This document shows positions 6,241 to 13,536 of a stretch of DNA of 13,536 nucleotides, piece after piece (the stretch's first letter is position 1; every line of letters begins with the position of its first letter). The translations under genes were made by a program, and so were the position numbers. Under the pieces are notes generated by a model. That model worked only from the letters and a program-made list of their open reading frames with translations. It had not been told where the DNA came from and did not search any database. Source of the DNA: DASWIG01 sp965371445 (GTDB taxonomy: Bacteria; Acidobacteriota; Thermoanaerobaculia; Multivoradales; J023). The stretch is taken from positions 1 to 13,536 of the forward strand of contig CBDUYN010000235.1 in the NCBI GenBank assembly GCA_965371445.1, in the 5' to 3' direction.

Positions 6241-7437
6241 TCACGCCTCGGCCGACCACCGGTGCTCGGCTTTGACGAGGCCGATCTCGTAGGCCGCGTT
6301 CTCGATCACAAAAGCGCTCGGGAGGACCTTGGTGTCGAAGGGGTGGAGGTTGTGCTCGTCCATCAGGTAGACGTAGACCGTGTACTCGCCCTTGATGAGC
6401 GGCATCTCGGGGAGCTCCAGGACCCGGCGGTAGCGGCGCTCGCCGGTCATCACCGGAACCTCGTCGTGGAGCGTCGAAAAGGCGACGACCTGCACTCCGT
6501 CGCTGCGGTCGATGCCGACGGCGAGATGGAACTGGAGGTCCTCGTCTTCGGTTTCCCACTCGACGTCGAGGCTCCAGGGCTCGCGATAGCTGCAATAGAG
6601 CTGACCCCCCAGGGTCCGGCCGCCCTGGATGCGGACGGACCGGATGCGGGCGGCGCGGGCGATCTCGCCCTCCGGCTCCTCGGCCCCCGGCTCCTCGGCG
6701 GCCTCGCTTTTCTTGAGCAGGAAGCTCTCGTAGGCCCGGACGACCTCGTTGGCCGGACCGAGCTGCTCCATCCGGCCGTTTCGCATCCACAGGGCCCGGC
6801 GGCAAAAGCTCGATACGTAGTACATCGCGTGGGAGCAGAAGAGCAGCGTCCCCCCGGCGGCCACGAACTCCTGCATACGGTCCATGCACTTTTTTTGGAA
6901 GTAACCGTCGCCCACCGACAGAGCCTCGTCGATGATCAGGACGTCAGGCTCCACCTGGGTGGCGATGGCGAAGCCCAGGCGCATGGACATGCCGGTCGAG
7001 TAGCACTTCACGGGCTGGTCGATGAACTCTCCGAGCTCGGAGAAAGCGACGATCGCGGGGAGCTTCGCGGCGACCTCCTCGGGGCTGAGGCCGAGCATGG
7101 CGGCGTTCAGCTGGATGTTCTCCCGGCCGGTGAACTCGGGATGAAAGCCCGAGCCGAGCTCCAGGATCGAGGCCACCTTGCCGGAGACCGAGACCTCGCC
7201 CGCGGTCAACGCCGTGACCCCGGCGAGGATCTTCAGGAGCGTCGACTTGCCGGCGCCGTTCTCGCCGATCACCGCCAGGCCCTCACCCCTCGTCAGCTCG
7301 AAGCTGACGTCGGCCAGGGCATGGAACTCGCGGTGGAGCGGCCGGCGCAGCACCAGCTCCCACAGCCGGCTCCAGGGCGAGGCGTAGACACGGTAGACCT
7401 TGTGCAGGCGTTCGACGGTGATCGCGATCTCGCTCAT
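6241..7437 (-). CDS. Wzt-like ABC transporter ATPase for polysaccharide export
   Basis: The 398-aa protein has a complete ABC nucleotide-binding domain (1-240): Walker A GENGAGKST at 58-66, signature YSTGMSMRL at 146-154, Walker B VLIIDEAL at 166-173 with catalytic E171, and switch H203. The GSGFHPEFTGRENI segment is typical of O-antigen and teichoic-acid exporters (Wzt/TagH). After an acidic linker (243-262), residues 265-398 form a beta-rich domain like Wzt C-terminal domains, which recognise the end of the glycan to be exported. The start at 7437 is chosen over an in-frame upstream start at 7512 because the homology begins at MSEIAITVERLHKVY and a -10-like box lies just before it. The permease (Wzm) normally next door is absent on both sides, so the partner must be elsewhere or the locus has been rearranged. 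It acts at the inner membrane. Confidence 0.9.
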   Translation of the reverse strand: MSEIAITVERLHKVYRVYASPWSRLWELVLRRPLHREFHALADVSFELTRGEGLAVIGENGAGKSTLLKILAGVTALTAGEVSVSGKVASILELGSGFHPEFTGRENIQLNAAMLGLSPEEVAAKLPAIVAFSELGEFIDQPVKCYSTGMSMRLGFAIATQVEPDVLIIDEALSVGDGYFQKKCMDRMQEFVAAGGTLLFCSHAMYYVSSFCRRALWMRNGRMEQLGPANEVVRAYESFLLKKSEAAEEPGAEEPEGEIARAARIRSVRIQGGRTLGGQLYCSYREPWSLDVEWETEDEDLQFHLAVGIDRSDGVQVVAFSTLHDEVPVMTGERRYRRVLELPEMPLIKGEYTVYVYLMDEHNLHPFDTKVLPSAFVIENAAYEIGLVKAEHRWSAEA

Positions 7438-7445
7438 GGGACGCC

Positions 7446-7451
7446 ATTCTA
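7446..7451 (-). promoter_or_regulatory. TAGAAT -10-like box eight bases before the ABC ATPase start
   Basis: On the minus strand TAGAAT lies eight bases before the ATG at 7437, and no Shine-Dalgarno sequence is visible in between. This suggests a leaderless or near-leaderless transcript. A GCTCC/GGAGC dyad (7472-7485) sits upstream in the divergent region shared with the TonB receptor. No clear -35 element is seen. Confidence 0.4.
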
Positions 7452-7565
7452 GCCTCCCAGAGGCCGTTCCCGCTCCTTGCGGAGCCCTTCGCCCTGGGAT
7501 AGCCTGGGCCATGCGTCTCGCCGGAGACCTTCCTGGCCCTCCTCCACCTGCTCGTTCACGACACC

Positions 7566-9668
7566 ATGGAAGCCATGACGATACGCGCTCTCGCCAACCT
7601 GCTAACCGTCTCCTTCCTCACAACGATCCCTGCTGCCGCCGCCAGCGAAGTCCGCGGCCGTGTCGAGACCCGCTCCGGAGTGCCGATCGAGCACGCCCTC
7701 GTCACCGCCGTCCAGGCCAAAGTCGAGGTCTACACCGACCACCAGGGGGCCTTCACGCTCGCCTGCCAGGCGCCCTGCCTGCTCCTCGTCAGCCACCCTC
7801 GGTTCCTGGAGCTGCCGGTCGAGGTCCGAGAGCCGACCTCCGAGCTCGTCATGACCCTCGAGGCCAAGCAGCAGATCTACGAGGAGATCGTGGTGACCGC
7901 CCAGCGCGGCGGCGACGCCTTCGCTCCGGTAGCGATCGCCTCGACGGTGATCCACGTCGAGAAGAAAGCCGCCGCCCCGTCGACCCTGACCGAGCTCGTC
8001 GAAGGGGTGCCCGGCGTGGCCGAGAACGGCCAGGGCGGGATCTTTCAGACCTTCTCGATCCGCGGCGTCTCGCGCCAGCGAGTGATGACGCTCGTCGACG
8101 GCATGCGTATCACCGGCGATCGCCGGGCCGGCGTGTCGACGTCGTTCGTCGATCCGCTGCTCATGGGCTCGGTGGAGGTGCTGCGCGGCCCGTCGTCGAC
8201 CTACTACGGCTCGGGAGCCCTGGGCGGCGTCGTCCAGGTCTTCGCGCGGGAGTTCGAGACGCTGCGCCTCTCGCTCGGCTACGACAGCTGGGGTGAGGAG
8301 ACCTACCAGGTCCTCGGTTGGGGCGACGGCGTCTGGTCCCTGGGGCTCGCCCACCGGACGCGGTCGAACGACACGGTCGACTCGACCGAGCTGAACGACC
8401 ACTTCACCCAGGTCTCGGCATCCCTTTCCCGGCGTTGGGAGAAGGGCCGGTATGCCTTCCGCTTCCAGGCGCTGCCCGCCTTTGGAGACGACATCGGCAA
8501 GTCGAGCACCGACTTCCCCGAGCGGACGACGAGCTATCCCGACGAGAGCCATCTGCTCTTGAAGCTCGCCGTGACGTCATCCGCCGGCTGGAGCCTCGAC
8601 GCCTGGGCTCATCCCAACGACTTGACCACCGAGGTCGTGGAAGGTCCGGAGCTCAACGTCGTCACGAACGACGCGCTTGACCTGGGGTTGAGCTTCCAGC
8701 GCGAGATGGCGCTTTCCGGCAACCTGTCGGGCCGCTACGGCCTCGACTACGTGGGGCGCCGCGGCGTCGAGGCGTTGGAGAGCGACGAGGACCTCGTAGC
8801 CGGCACCCGCACCGAGCAGCAGACTCTCGAGGGCGAGCAGGACGAGGCCGCGGCGTTCGCGTCGCTTTCCTGGAGCTGGGGCCGCGCCACCTTTCAAGGC
8901 GGTGCCCGGGCGACCTGGCAGCAGCAGTCAAACCGCGGCTGGCCGAGCCGCGAGGACTCGGCGGTGACGGGATTTCTCGGCGTCGTCCGGCCGATCGGGC
9001 GTGTGGAGCTGGTGTTCAACTTCGGCACGGGGCTTCGCTTCCCCAGCCTCTCCGAGCGCTTCTTCACCGGCACGACCGGGCGCGGCCAGGTCCTGGGCAA
9101 CCCGGACCTCGTCCCCGAAAGCTCGCTCAACATCGACTTCGGGCTGCGCTGGTACGGCCGCAGGCTTTTTTTCGCCGGCCAGCTCTTTCATCTGGAGATC
9201 GACGAGTACGTCGAGCGCGTCGATTTGAGCGACGAGCTCCGGAGCTTCGTCAACCTGACCTCGGGGACGGTGACGGGCCTGGAGCTCGAGGGTTTTTTTG
9301 AGATCGACGAAAGCTGGCAGGTGTCGTGGAGCGGGCACCTGCTCGACGGCAAGGATTTCGACGGCGGCCCCTTGGCCGACGTCCCGGCCGACCGCCTCCA
9401 GCTGACGCTTCAGTTTCGTCAAGGGCGTTTGGAGAGCCGCCTGGCCTACCAGTACCGGGCCGAAAAGGACGATCCCGGGAGCGGCGAAAAGGCGATTCCC
9501 GAGGCCGACCTCCTCTCGCTGGCGCTCGACGTCCGGCTCGCCGAGGACCTGACGCTGACGCTGCGGGGCCGGAACCTCCTCGACGAGCTCTACTGGACCG
9601 CGGCCGACCGCAGAGCGCCGTTCGCCGCCGGCCGCTCGCTGGGTCTGGGCCTCGTCTGGGAGCGCTGA
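7566..9668 (+). CDS. TonB-dependent outer-membrane receptor with N-terminal carboxypeptidase-regulatory-like domain
   Basis: The 700-aa protein opens with a signal peptide (hydrophobic core about 8-22, cleavage likely after AAAA near residue 26). Next comes a small beta domain of the carboxypeptidase-regulatory type (about 27-100, SEVRGRVETRSGVPIEHALV). A TonB-box-like stretch EEIVVTAQ (106-113) precedes the plug domain, with IRGVSRQRVMTLVDGMRI (165-182), VEVLRGPSSTYYGSGALGG (203-221) and the following strand. The remainder is a beta-barrel with alternating strands and the late receptor motif LTLRGRNLLDELY. Such receptors import scarce ligands such as siderophores, cobalamin or glycans using TonB energy; the ligand is not evident. 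The ATG at 7575 is an equally possible start, giving a shorter n-region; neither has a strong ribosome site. No exbBD or tonB gene is nearby. A small hairpin follows the stop. Confidence 0.92.
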   Translation: MEAMTIRALANLLTVSFLTTIPAAAASEVRGRVETRSGVPIEHALVTAVQAKVEVYTDHQGAFTLACQAPCLLLVSHPRFLELPVEVREPTSELVMTLEAKQQIYEEIVVTAQRGGDAFAPVAIASTVIHVEKKAAAPSTLTELVEGVPGVAENGQGGIFQTFSIRGVSRQRVMTLVDGMRITGDRRAGVSTSFVDPLLMGSVEVLRGPSSTYYGSGALGGVVQVFAREFETLRLSLGYDSWGEETYQVLGWGDGVWSLGLAHRTRSNDTVDSTELNDHFTQVSASLSRRWEKGRYAFRFQALPAFGDDIGKSSTDFPERTTSYPDESHLLLKLAVTSSAGWSLDAWAHPNDLTTEVVEGPELNVVTNDALDLGLSFQREMALSGNLSGRYGLDYVGRRGVEALESDEDLVAGTRTEQQTLEGEQDEAAAFASLSWSWGRATFQGGARATWQQQSNRGWPSREDSAVTGFLGVVRPIGRVELVFNFGTGLRFPSLSERFFTGTTGRGQVLGNPDLVPESSLNIDFGLRWYGRRLFFAGQLFHLEIDEYVERVDLSDELRSFVNLTSGTVTGLELEGFFEIDESWQVSWSGHLLDGKDFDGGPLADVPADRLQLTLQFRQGRLESRLAYQYRAEKDDPGSGEKAIPEADLLSLALDVRLAEDLTLTLRGRNLLDELYWTAADRRAPFAAGRSLGLGLVWER

Positions 9669-9672
9669 GAGA

Positions 9673-9693
9673 CCCGTTTCAGGGCGCAACGGG
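9673..9693 (+). terminator. Hairpin just after the TonB receptor stop
   Basis: CCCGTT (9673-9678) pairs with AACGGG (9688-9693) across a nine-base loop, four bases after the stop codon. There is no T-run, so if it ends transcription it would do so weakly or with help, or it may only protect the mRNA 3' end. Confidence 0.35.
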
Positions 9694-9702
9694 GACGGAG
9701 AT

Positions 9703-9741
9703 ATAGAAGAACAGGCATTTTTTCGCGCTTTCTTCTATGAT
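9703..9741 (+). promoter_or_regulatory. Inverted repeat overlapping a TATGAT box before the hybrid kinase
   Basis: ATAGAAGAA (9703-9711) and TTCTTCTAT (9730-9738) are perfect nine-base inverted arms separated by 18 bases. The right arm runs into TATGAT (9736-9741), a near-consensus -10 hexamer nine bases before the kinase ATG at 9751. The layout fits an operator overlapping a promoter, or a hairpin formed only in read-through transcripts. No clear -35 box or Shine-Dalgarno is seen, so the kinase mRNA may be leaderless. Confidence 0.45.
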
Positions 9742-9750
9742 CTTGGGACC

Positions 9751-11703
9751 ATGGCCGGCGGTCAGCGCGACGCAAATGCCCAGGCTCGAGAGGGAGGAAG
9801 CCAGGTCCCCGAGGCTTCCGGGGTGAGCGTCCGTCTCGACGAGCGCTCGCGTTCCGCGATCGAGATCGACCCGGAGCTGGCGCGGCTTCGCAAGCACCGG
9901 CGCCAGGAGCGCCTGAACCGGTTCCTGATCCCGAGATTGCGGATCCTGGGCTTTGCCCTCCTCGGTGTCGCCGTCTTCCTGCACAACCGGATCTTCGCCA
10001 CGGCGGACTCCGACGAGGCGGCGCTTGTCTTCACCACCTCGGCGGTGACCTATGCGCTGCTGGTGTGGGCGGGTCTGCATTTCCTCTACAAGCGGCTGCT
10101 GCCTTTCGACCTCTCCTTCGCCTTTCTGGTGACGGACCTCTTTTTCCTGACAGCGGCGATCTACGCCTCGGGCGGCGAGGCGAGTTGGCTCGCGGCGATC
10201 CTGCTGCTGCGCACCGCCGACCAGACCTCGGCGAGTTTTCGGCGGACGGTCTTTTTCGCCCACGCCACGGTGGTGGCCTATCTTCTCCTGATCGCCTACC
10301 TGGCCTGGGGGGAGGGCCGTCCGATCTTCTGGAGCAGCGAGCTCCTGAAAGCGTTGCTCCTCTACTTCGGCAACCTTTACATCCTGACGGCGGGGCACAC
10401 CTCGCAGATTCGGCGCCGCAAGCTTTCGGCGACGATCGAGATGGCTCGCGACGCGCTCCGCCGCCTGGAAGCGAACGCCGCCGAACTCGAAGGGGAGCGG
10501 GCCCGGGCGGAGGCGGCGAGCCGGTCCAAGAGTCAGTTCCTGGCCCAGGTGAGCCACGAGATCCGTTCGCCGATGAACGAGCTCCTGGGCATCTCCGACA
10601 TGCTCCTCCTCGAAGAGCTGACCGAGGAGCAACGCAAGTGGATCAAAATTCTGAGCGAGAGCGGCGGCCACCTCCTCTCCGTGGTCGACGACATGCTCGA
10701 CTATTCGAACATCGAGGCCGGCGAGATGGTCCTGAGTGACGGCGACTGCGACGTGCGGCACCTCGCCGAAGGCATGGTTCGACTCCTCCAGCCGCGTGCC
10801 GAATCGAAAGGCGTGGAGCTCACGAGCCAGGTCGATGCCGAGGTTCCGAAGACGGTACGCGTCGACTCCCTTCGTCTGGGGCAGGTCTTGAGGAACCTGG
10901 TCGGCAATGCGGTCAAGCTCACCGAAAGCGGACGCGTCGTCCTCCAAGTCGGAGTCGAGGAGGTGATCGACGCGTCGCGGGTACGGCTGCGCTTCAGCGT
11001 CGAGGACACCGGCATCGGCATCCCCCCCGAAAACCACGCGTACCTCTTCGAGCCGTTCGCGCGGGCCGGCGCTTCCCTGGAACCCGGTCAAGGCGGTCCG
11101 GGGCTGGGCCTGCCTATCTCGCAGCGGCTCCTCGAGCTGATGGGGGGCGAGATCGAGGTGGATTCGACTCCGGGCGAAGGCTCGCGCTTCAGCTTCGTCC
11201 TGCCGCTCGACGTCGTCGACGACGCGGCCCCCTCTCCGGCGGCCGGCGCCCCGGCGGCCGGCGCTCCGGCGGCCGGCCCTCCGGCTGCCGCCGAAGCGCA
11301 ACCGTCGGCAAAACCCGGGTCCAAGGCACGGGTCCTGCTCGTCGAGGACGAAGAGGTCAGCCGTCTCGTGGCGCATCGCCTCCTCCAGAGCTTGGGCCTC
11401 GAGGTCGTCGCGGTCCAAAACGGCCGGGAAGCGCTCGACGCGATCGGCGACGAGCCCTTCGACGTGGTGGTCATGGACTGCCAGATGCCGGTCATGGACG
11501 GCTACGAGGCGACCCGCGAGATCCGGCGGCGCGAAGGCTCCGAGCGCCACACGCCCATCGTGGCGCTCACCGCCCACGCCCTGACCGGCGACCGTGATCG
11601 CTGCCTCGCCGCCGGGATGGACGATTACGTCCCCAAACCCGTAGGCCGTGGGGTCCTCGCCGACGTGCTCTCCGCCTGGGTCGAGATCGAGGATTCGCCG
11701 TGA
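9751..11703 (+). CDS. Membrane-bound hybrid sensor histidine kinase / response regulator
   Basis: The 650-aa protein has a basic cytosolic start and then about six hydrophobic segments (roughly 62-78, 90-112, 120-138, 146-153, 168-186, 199-214), forming a membrane sensor without a recognised ligand domain. A short coiled coil (225-260) leads to the HisKA domain, with phosphorylated H269 in VSHEIRSPMNE. The ATPase domain has N386 (NLVGNAVKLT), G1 box DTGIG (419-423), F box LFEPFARA and G2 box GPGLGLPIS. A Pro/Ala/Gly linker (496-513) joins a receiver domain with acidic pocket E532-D533, phosphoacceptor D576 (MDCQMPVMDGYEA), T607 and K629. Phosphate would pass from H269 to D576 and then to a phosphotransfer protein, which is not encoded here. 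The start lacks a Shine-Dalgarno and follows a TATGAT box. It lies downstream of the TonB receptor on the same strand, but a common signal is speculative. Confidence 0.93.
   Translation: MAGGQRDANAQAREGGSQVPEASGVSVRLDERSRSAIEIDPELARLRKHRRQERLNRFLIPRLRILGFALLGVAVFLHNRIFATADSDEAALVFTTSAVTYALLVWAGLHFLYKRLLPFDLSFAFLVTDLFFLTAAIYASGGEASWLAAILLLRTADQTSASFRRTVFFAHATVVAYLLLIAYLAWGEGRPIFWSSELLKALLLYFGNLYILTAGHTSQIRRRKLSATIEMARDALRRLEANAAELEGERARAEAASRSKSQFLAQVSHEIRSPMNELLGISDMLLLEELTEEQRKWIKILSESGGHLLSVVDDMLDYSNIEAGEMVLSDGDCDVRHLAEGMVRLLQPRAESKGVELTSQVDAEVPKTVRVDSLRLGQVLRNLVGNAVKLTESGRVVLQVGVEEVIDASRVRLRFSVEDTGIGIPPENHAYLFEPFARAGASLEPGQGGPGLGLPISQRLLELMGGEIEVDSTPGEGSRFSFVLPLDVVDDAAPSPAAGAPAAGAPAAGPPAAAEAQPSAKPGSKARVLLVEDEEVSRLVAHRLLQSLGLEVVAVQNGREALDAIGDEPFDVVVMDCQMPVMDGYEATREIRRREGSERHTPIVALTAHALTGDRDRCLAAGMDDYVPKPVGRGVLADVLSAWVEIEDSP
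11236..11280 (+). repeat. Three tandem 15-bp repeats encoding a PAAGA linker
   Basis: CCGGCGGCCGGCGCC is repeated three times head to tail with one or two base changes (11236-11250, 11251-11265, 11266-11280). It encodes PAAGA-PAAGA-PAAGP between the kinase and receiver domains. Each unit is five codons, so copy-number change would alter linker length without breaking the frame. Confidence 0.85.
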
Positions 11704-11747
11704 CCGTCCCCTTGGGGGAACGAGGGGGGACATGACCTGACAAGGAG

Positions 11748-11776
11748 GCCCCTGGAGGCCGTCACCCTCCAGGGGC
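11748..11776. terminator. Strong hairpin between the kinase and transglutaminase genes
   Basis: Eleven perfect pairs (11748-11758 with 11766-11776, GCCCCTGGAGG / CCTCCAGGGGC) enclose a seven-base loop, 45 bases after the kinase stop. No T-run follows on either strand, so it is a probable transcription barrier or mRNA-end structure rather than a textbook intrinsic terminator. It suggests that the transglutaminase gene is transcribed at least partly on its own. Confidence 0.5.
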
Positions 11777-11876
11777 TTGGAGAAGGAGAGGAAGGTTTCA
11801 CCTGTTTTTACGCAGAAAGGTGCCCTGTGGTTTTGCTCCGGCGCCGAAAAGTGAGGACGAGGTCGAGGAGACGGAG

Positions 11877-13403
11877 ATGCTTGAATGGACGGAGCCAGGT
11901 AGGAATCTGCGTAGGGCGCTCCTCAAAAGAGGGCTCCTCTGCGGAGCCCTCTTGGCGTTGGCGGCTTTTGATTCGTGGGCCGAGGCACCCGCCGCGGCCG
12001 TCGTAGAACGGGAGCTCTGGTACCACGTCGAGCTCCAGGGAGAGCCGGCCGGCTGGATGATGACCCGGGAGGGACGCCGCGGCGAGGACCTGGTGACGGA
12101 GTCGAGGATGCACCTCGAATTCAGCCGCTCGACGGCGGTGGTGGCGCTCGACATGGAGAGCCGCTTCGTCGAGAGCCGCGACGGCCGGCCCATCAAGGCC
12201 TGGGCACGGCAGATGCTGGGCTCGCTACCGCTGGTGACGAGCTACGAATTCACGCCTGAGGTCATCGTCGTCGTGACCGAGCACAGGGGCGAGAGCCGGC
12301 GTCGGGAGGTGGCGTGGCCGAAGGGAGACTGGTTCACCCCCGCAGCCCTCGAGCGGCACCTCCTGGAGAGGATCGAAGCGGGTGTCGAAGAGCTCTCGGT
12401 GCGCACCCTCGATCCCCTCCTGGGTGTGGAGCCGGTCGACACCCGGTGGATTCTCGAGGCCCGCGGCGAAGAGGTCGAAACCCGCCAAGGGACGTACACG
12501 ACGAACCGCTGGCGTCAAGTGCCGGACTATGCGCCTCAGATCGTGACGATCGCCCACGTCGACGCCGAGGGACGCCTCGTCAAGAGCGTCACGCCGCTGA
12601 TGGGCCTCGAGATGACCGCGGTGCTCGCGCCGCGCGAAACGGTGCTGGGGACGGCGCTAACGGCGCCGGAGCTGCTCGTGCGTTCGTTCGTCGAGAGCGA
12701 GCGGATCGAGAGGCCGCGCCGGGCGCGGCGGGCGGTCTACGAGCTGACGATCGAAGGCGACGAGCTACCGGAAGTGCCGGATTTGGCCGCGCAGCGGGTC
12801 GAGGTTCTCGACGGCCGGTTGCGTCTCACCGTCGAGATGGGCTCGAGCCCGAGGCTTTCCGGTGTCGACCCCGAGGCGTATCTCAAGGCCTCGACCTATA
12901 TCTCCCACGACGAGGCGAGGATCCGCCAGCTCTTCTCCCAGGCGCTCGCGGGGCAGGGCGTGGCCGCGGGAACCCTTGAGCGCGCCGAAGCCCTGCGCGA
13001 ATTCGTCAACGGCTACGTCGTGGAAAAGGACCTCAACACCCTCCTTGCGACCGCGGCGGAAGTGGCGGAGACGCGCTCCGGCGACTGTACCGAGCACGCC
13101 GTCCTGCTCACCGCCCTGCTGCGCGCCGCCAAGATCCCGGCGCGGGTGGTGACTGGGCTCGTCTACGCCGAGAGATTCGCCGGCGCGTCGCAGATCTTTG
13201 GCTACCACATGTGGAGCCAGGCGCTCGTCGACGGACGCTGGATCGATCTCGACGCGACGCTCGACGGGACGCGCTTCGACGCCACCCACATCACCTTCGC
13301 CACGTCGACCCTCGACGACGAGCGCACGGCCGCCCGCGACATCGCCCGGGTCGGTGCGCTCATGGGCAAGCTTCGGATCGAAGTCGTCGAGCTGGAATAC
13401 TGA
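11877..13403 (+). CDS. Exported transglutaminase-like (papain-fold) protein
   Basis: The 508-aa protein begins with a signal peptide: a basic start (RNLRRALLKR, 9-18), a hydrophobic core (19-31) and a likely cleavage after SWAEA near residue 37. Residues 43-340 look beta-rich and fit no family I can name; the opening (WYHVELQGEPAGWMMTREG) resembles the long-sheet domains found before such modules. The C-terminal part (about 345-480) is a transglutaminase-like core with the triad C404 (SGDCTEHA), H444 (GYHMWSQ) and D459 (WIDLDAT). Bacterial members usually act as cysteine proteases or amidases in the envelope, or as scaffolds. The start at 11877 has GAGGAG (11865-11870) six bases upstream; the in-frame ATG at 11820 would put 19 non-signal residues first. 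A strong hairpin lies inside the signal-peptide codons. It is the last gene in the window and is probably periplasmic. Confidence 0.88.
   Translation: MLEWTEPGRNLRRALLKRGLLCGALLALAAFDSWAEAPAAAVVERELWYHVELQGEPAGWMMTREGRRGEDLVTESRMHLEFSRSTAVVALDMESRFVESRDGRPIKAWARQMLGSLPLVTSYEFTPEVIVVVTEHRGESRRREVAWPKGDWFTPAALERHLLERIEAGVEELSVRTLDPLLGVEPVDTRWILEARGEEVETRQGTYTTNRWRQVPDYAPQIVTIAHVDAEGRLVKSVTPLMGLEMTAVLAPRETVLGTALTAPELLVRSFVESERIERPRRARRAVYELTIEGDELPEVPDLAAQRVEVLDGRLRLTVEMGSSPRLSGVDPEAYLKASTYISHDEARIRQLFSQALAGQGVAAGTLERAEALREFVNGYVVEKDLNTLLATAAEVAETRSGDCTEHAVLLTALLRAAKIPARVVTGLVYAERFAGASQIFGYHMWSQALVDGRWIDLDATLDGTRFDATHITFATSTLDDERTAARDIARVGALMGKLRIEVVELEY
11927..11953 (+). other. Perfect hairpin within the signal-peptide codons of the transglutaminase gene
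   Basis: AAGAGGGCTCC (11927-11937) pairs perfectly with GGAGCCCTCTT (11943-11953) over a five-base loop, starting 50 bases into the gene. It encodes part of the Lys-Arg-Gly-Leu-Leu-Cys-Gly-Ala-Leu-Leu stretch. Eleven uninterrupted pairs in coding DNA are unlikely by chance, so it may slow early translation or transcription, or be a recognition site. Confidence 0.6.
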
Positions 13404-13415
13404 AAATCCCCCTAA

Positions 13416-13483
13416 CCCCCTTTCCTAAAGGGGGAACCAGATTCCGGATTCTTCTCTGAAACCCCCCTTTAGGAAAGGGGGGT
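13416..13483. repeat. Pair of inverted palindromic repeats downstream of the transglutaminase gene
   Basis: The 19-nt unit CCCCCTTTCCTAAAGGGGG (13416-13434) is itself a hairpin (eight pairs, loop CCT). It recurs in inverted orientation at 13463-13481 as CCCCCTTTAGGAAAGGGGG, with one extra C/G pair and an A/T pair outside (13461-13483). The two copies can pair with each other for 19 bp across a 28-base spacer. Flanks are partly mirrored too (CCTAA before the first, GGTAGG after the second). The form matches dispersed intergenic palindromes of many genomes, and it could act as a bidirectional terminator or a miniature mobile element. Nothing further is recognised from 13484 to the window end. 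Confidence 0.75.
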
Positions 13484-13536
13484 AGGTGAACTTGTCTTAG
13501 TCTGTCCACCACTAGGCGGGGGGTTATTCCTGACGC

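Noticed and set aside
9679..11733. 684-codon open frame antisense to the hybrid histidine kinase
   Set aside because: The plus-strand gene has every kinase and receiver motif; the antisense translation shows no family features and mirrors the codon bias of the real gene.
13416..13483. CRISPR array
   Set aside because: There are only two units, in opposite orientations, with one spacer-like gap and no cas genes.

Overview
The window is GC-rich bacterial DNA with strongly G/C-biased third codon positions in most genes. A TonB-dependent receptor and a Wzt-type polysaccharide-export ATPase point to a diderm (Gram-negative-type) bacterium. The style of the genes (hybrid histidine kinase, TonB receptor with an N-terminal carboxypeptidase-regulatory-like domain, radical SAM protein fused to a carbohydrate-enzyme-style N-terminal domain, DUF433/DUF5615 pair) fits Acidobacteriota or a neighbouring phylum. 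That placement is an inference; no rRNA or marker gene is present.

Layout. (1) 169-3057, plus strand: a 12-TM DHA1-type MFS exporter, then a radical SAM/SPASM-like protein 33 bp later. (2) 3115-3710, minus strand: a DUF5615 (PIN-like) / DUF433 toxin-antitoxin-type pair with a 4-bp ATGA overlap. (3) 3711-5464: a TPR protein on the minus strand whose base composition differs from its neighbours, flanked by non-coding DNA. Its upstream region has a 16-nt perfect palindrome plus a further dyad sharing the same TGTCC half-site, followed by a hairpin-rich stretch of about 300 nt. (4) 5465-6192, plus strand: a predicted 37-aa small ORF overlapping by ATGA a 205-aa HslV/proteasome-like Ntn hydrolase that would use Ser, not Thr, as its N-terminal nucleophile. 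No HslU or other unfoldase is nearby. (5) 6241-7437, minus strand: a Wzt-like ABC ATPase with a C-terminal glycan-recognition-type domain and no permease beside it. (6) 7566-13403, plus strand: TonB-dependent receptor, membrane hybrid histidine kinase/response regulator, and an exported transglutaminase-like protein. (7) 13404-13536: a paired inverted-repeat element, no gene.

How they may work together. The genes do not form one clear pathway. The radical SAM protein (with a domain resembling those on glycosyltransferases) and the Wzt-like ATPase both hint at surface glycan synthesis and export, but they are separated and on opposite strands. The receptor, kinase and transglutaminase are consecutive cell-envelope genes, each with its own upstream signals. 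The most unusual unit is the small ORF plus Ser-type Ntn peptidase with its structured upstream DNA. A second pattern is that three genes carry a -10-like hexamer 8-9 nt before the start codon, which suggests leaderless or nearly leaderless mRNAs.
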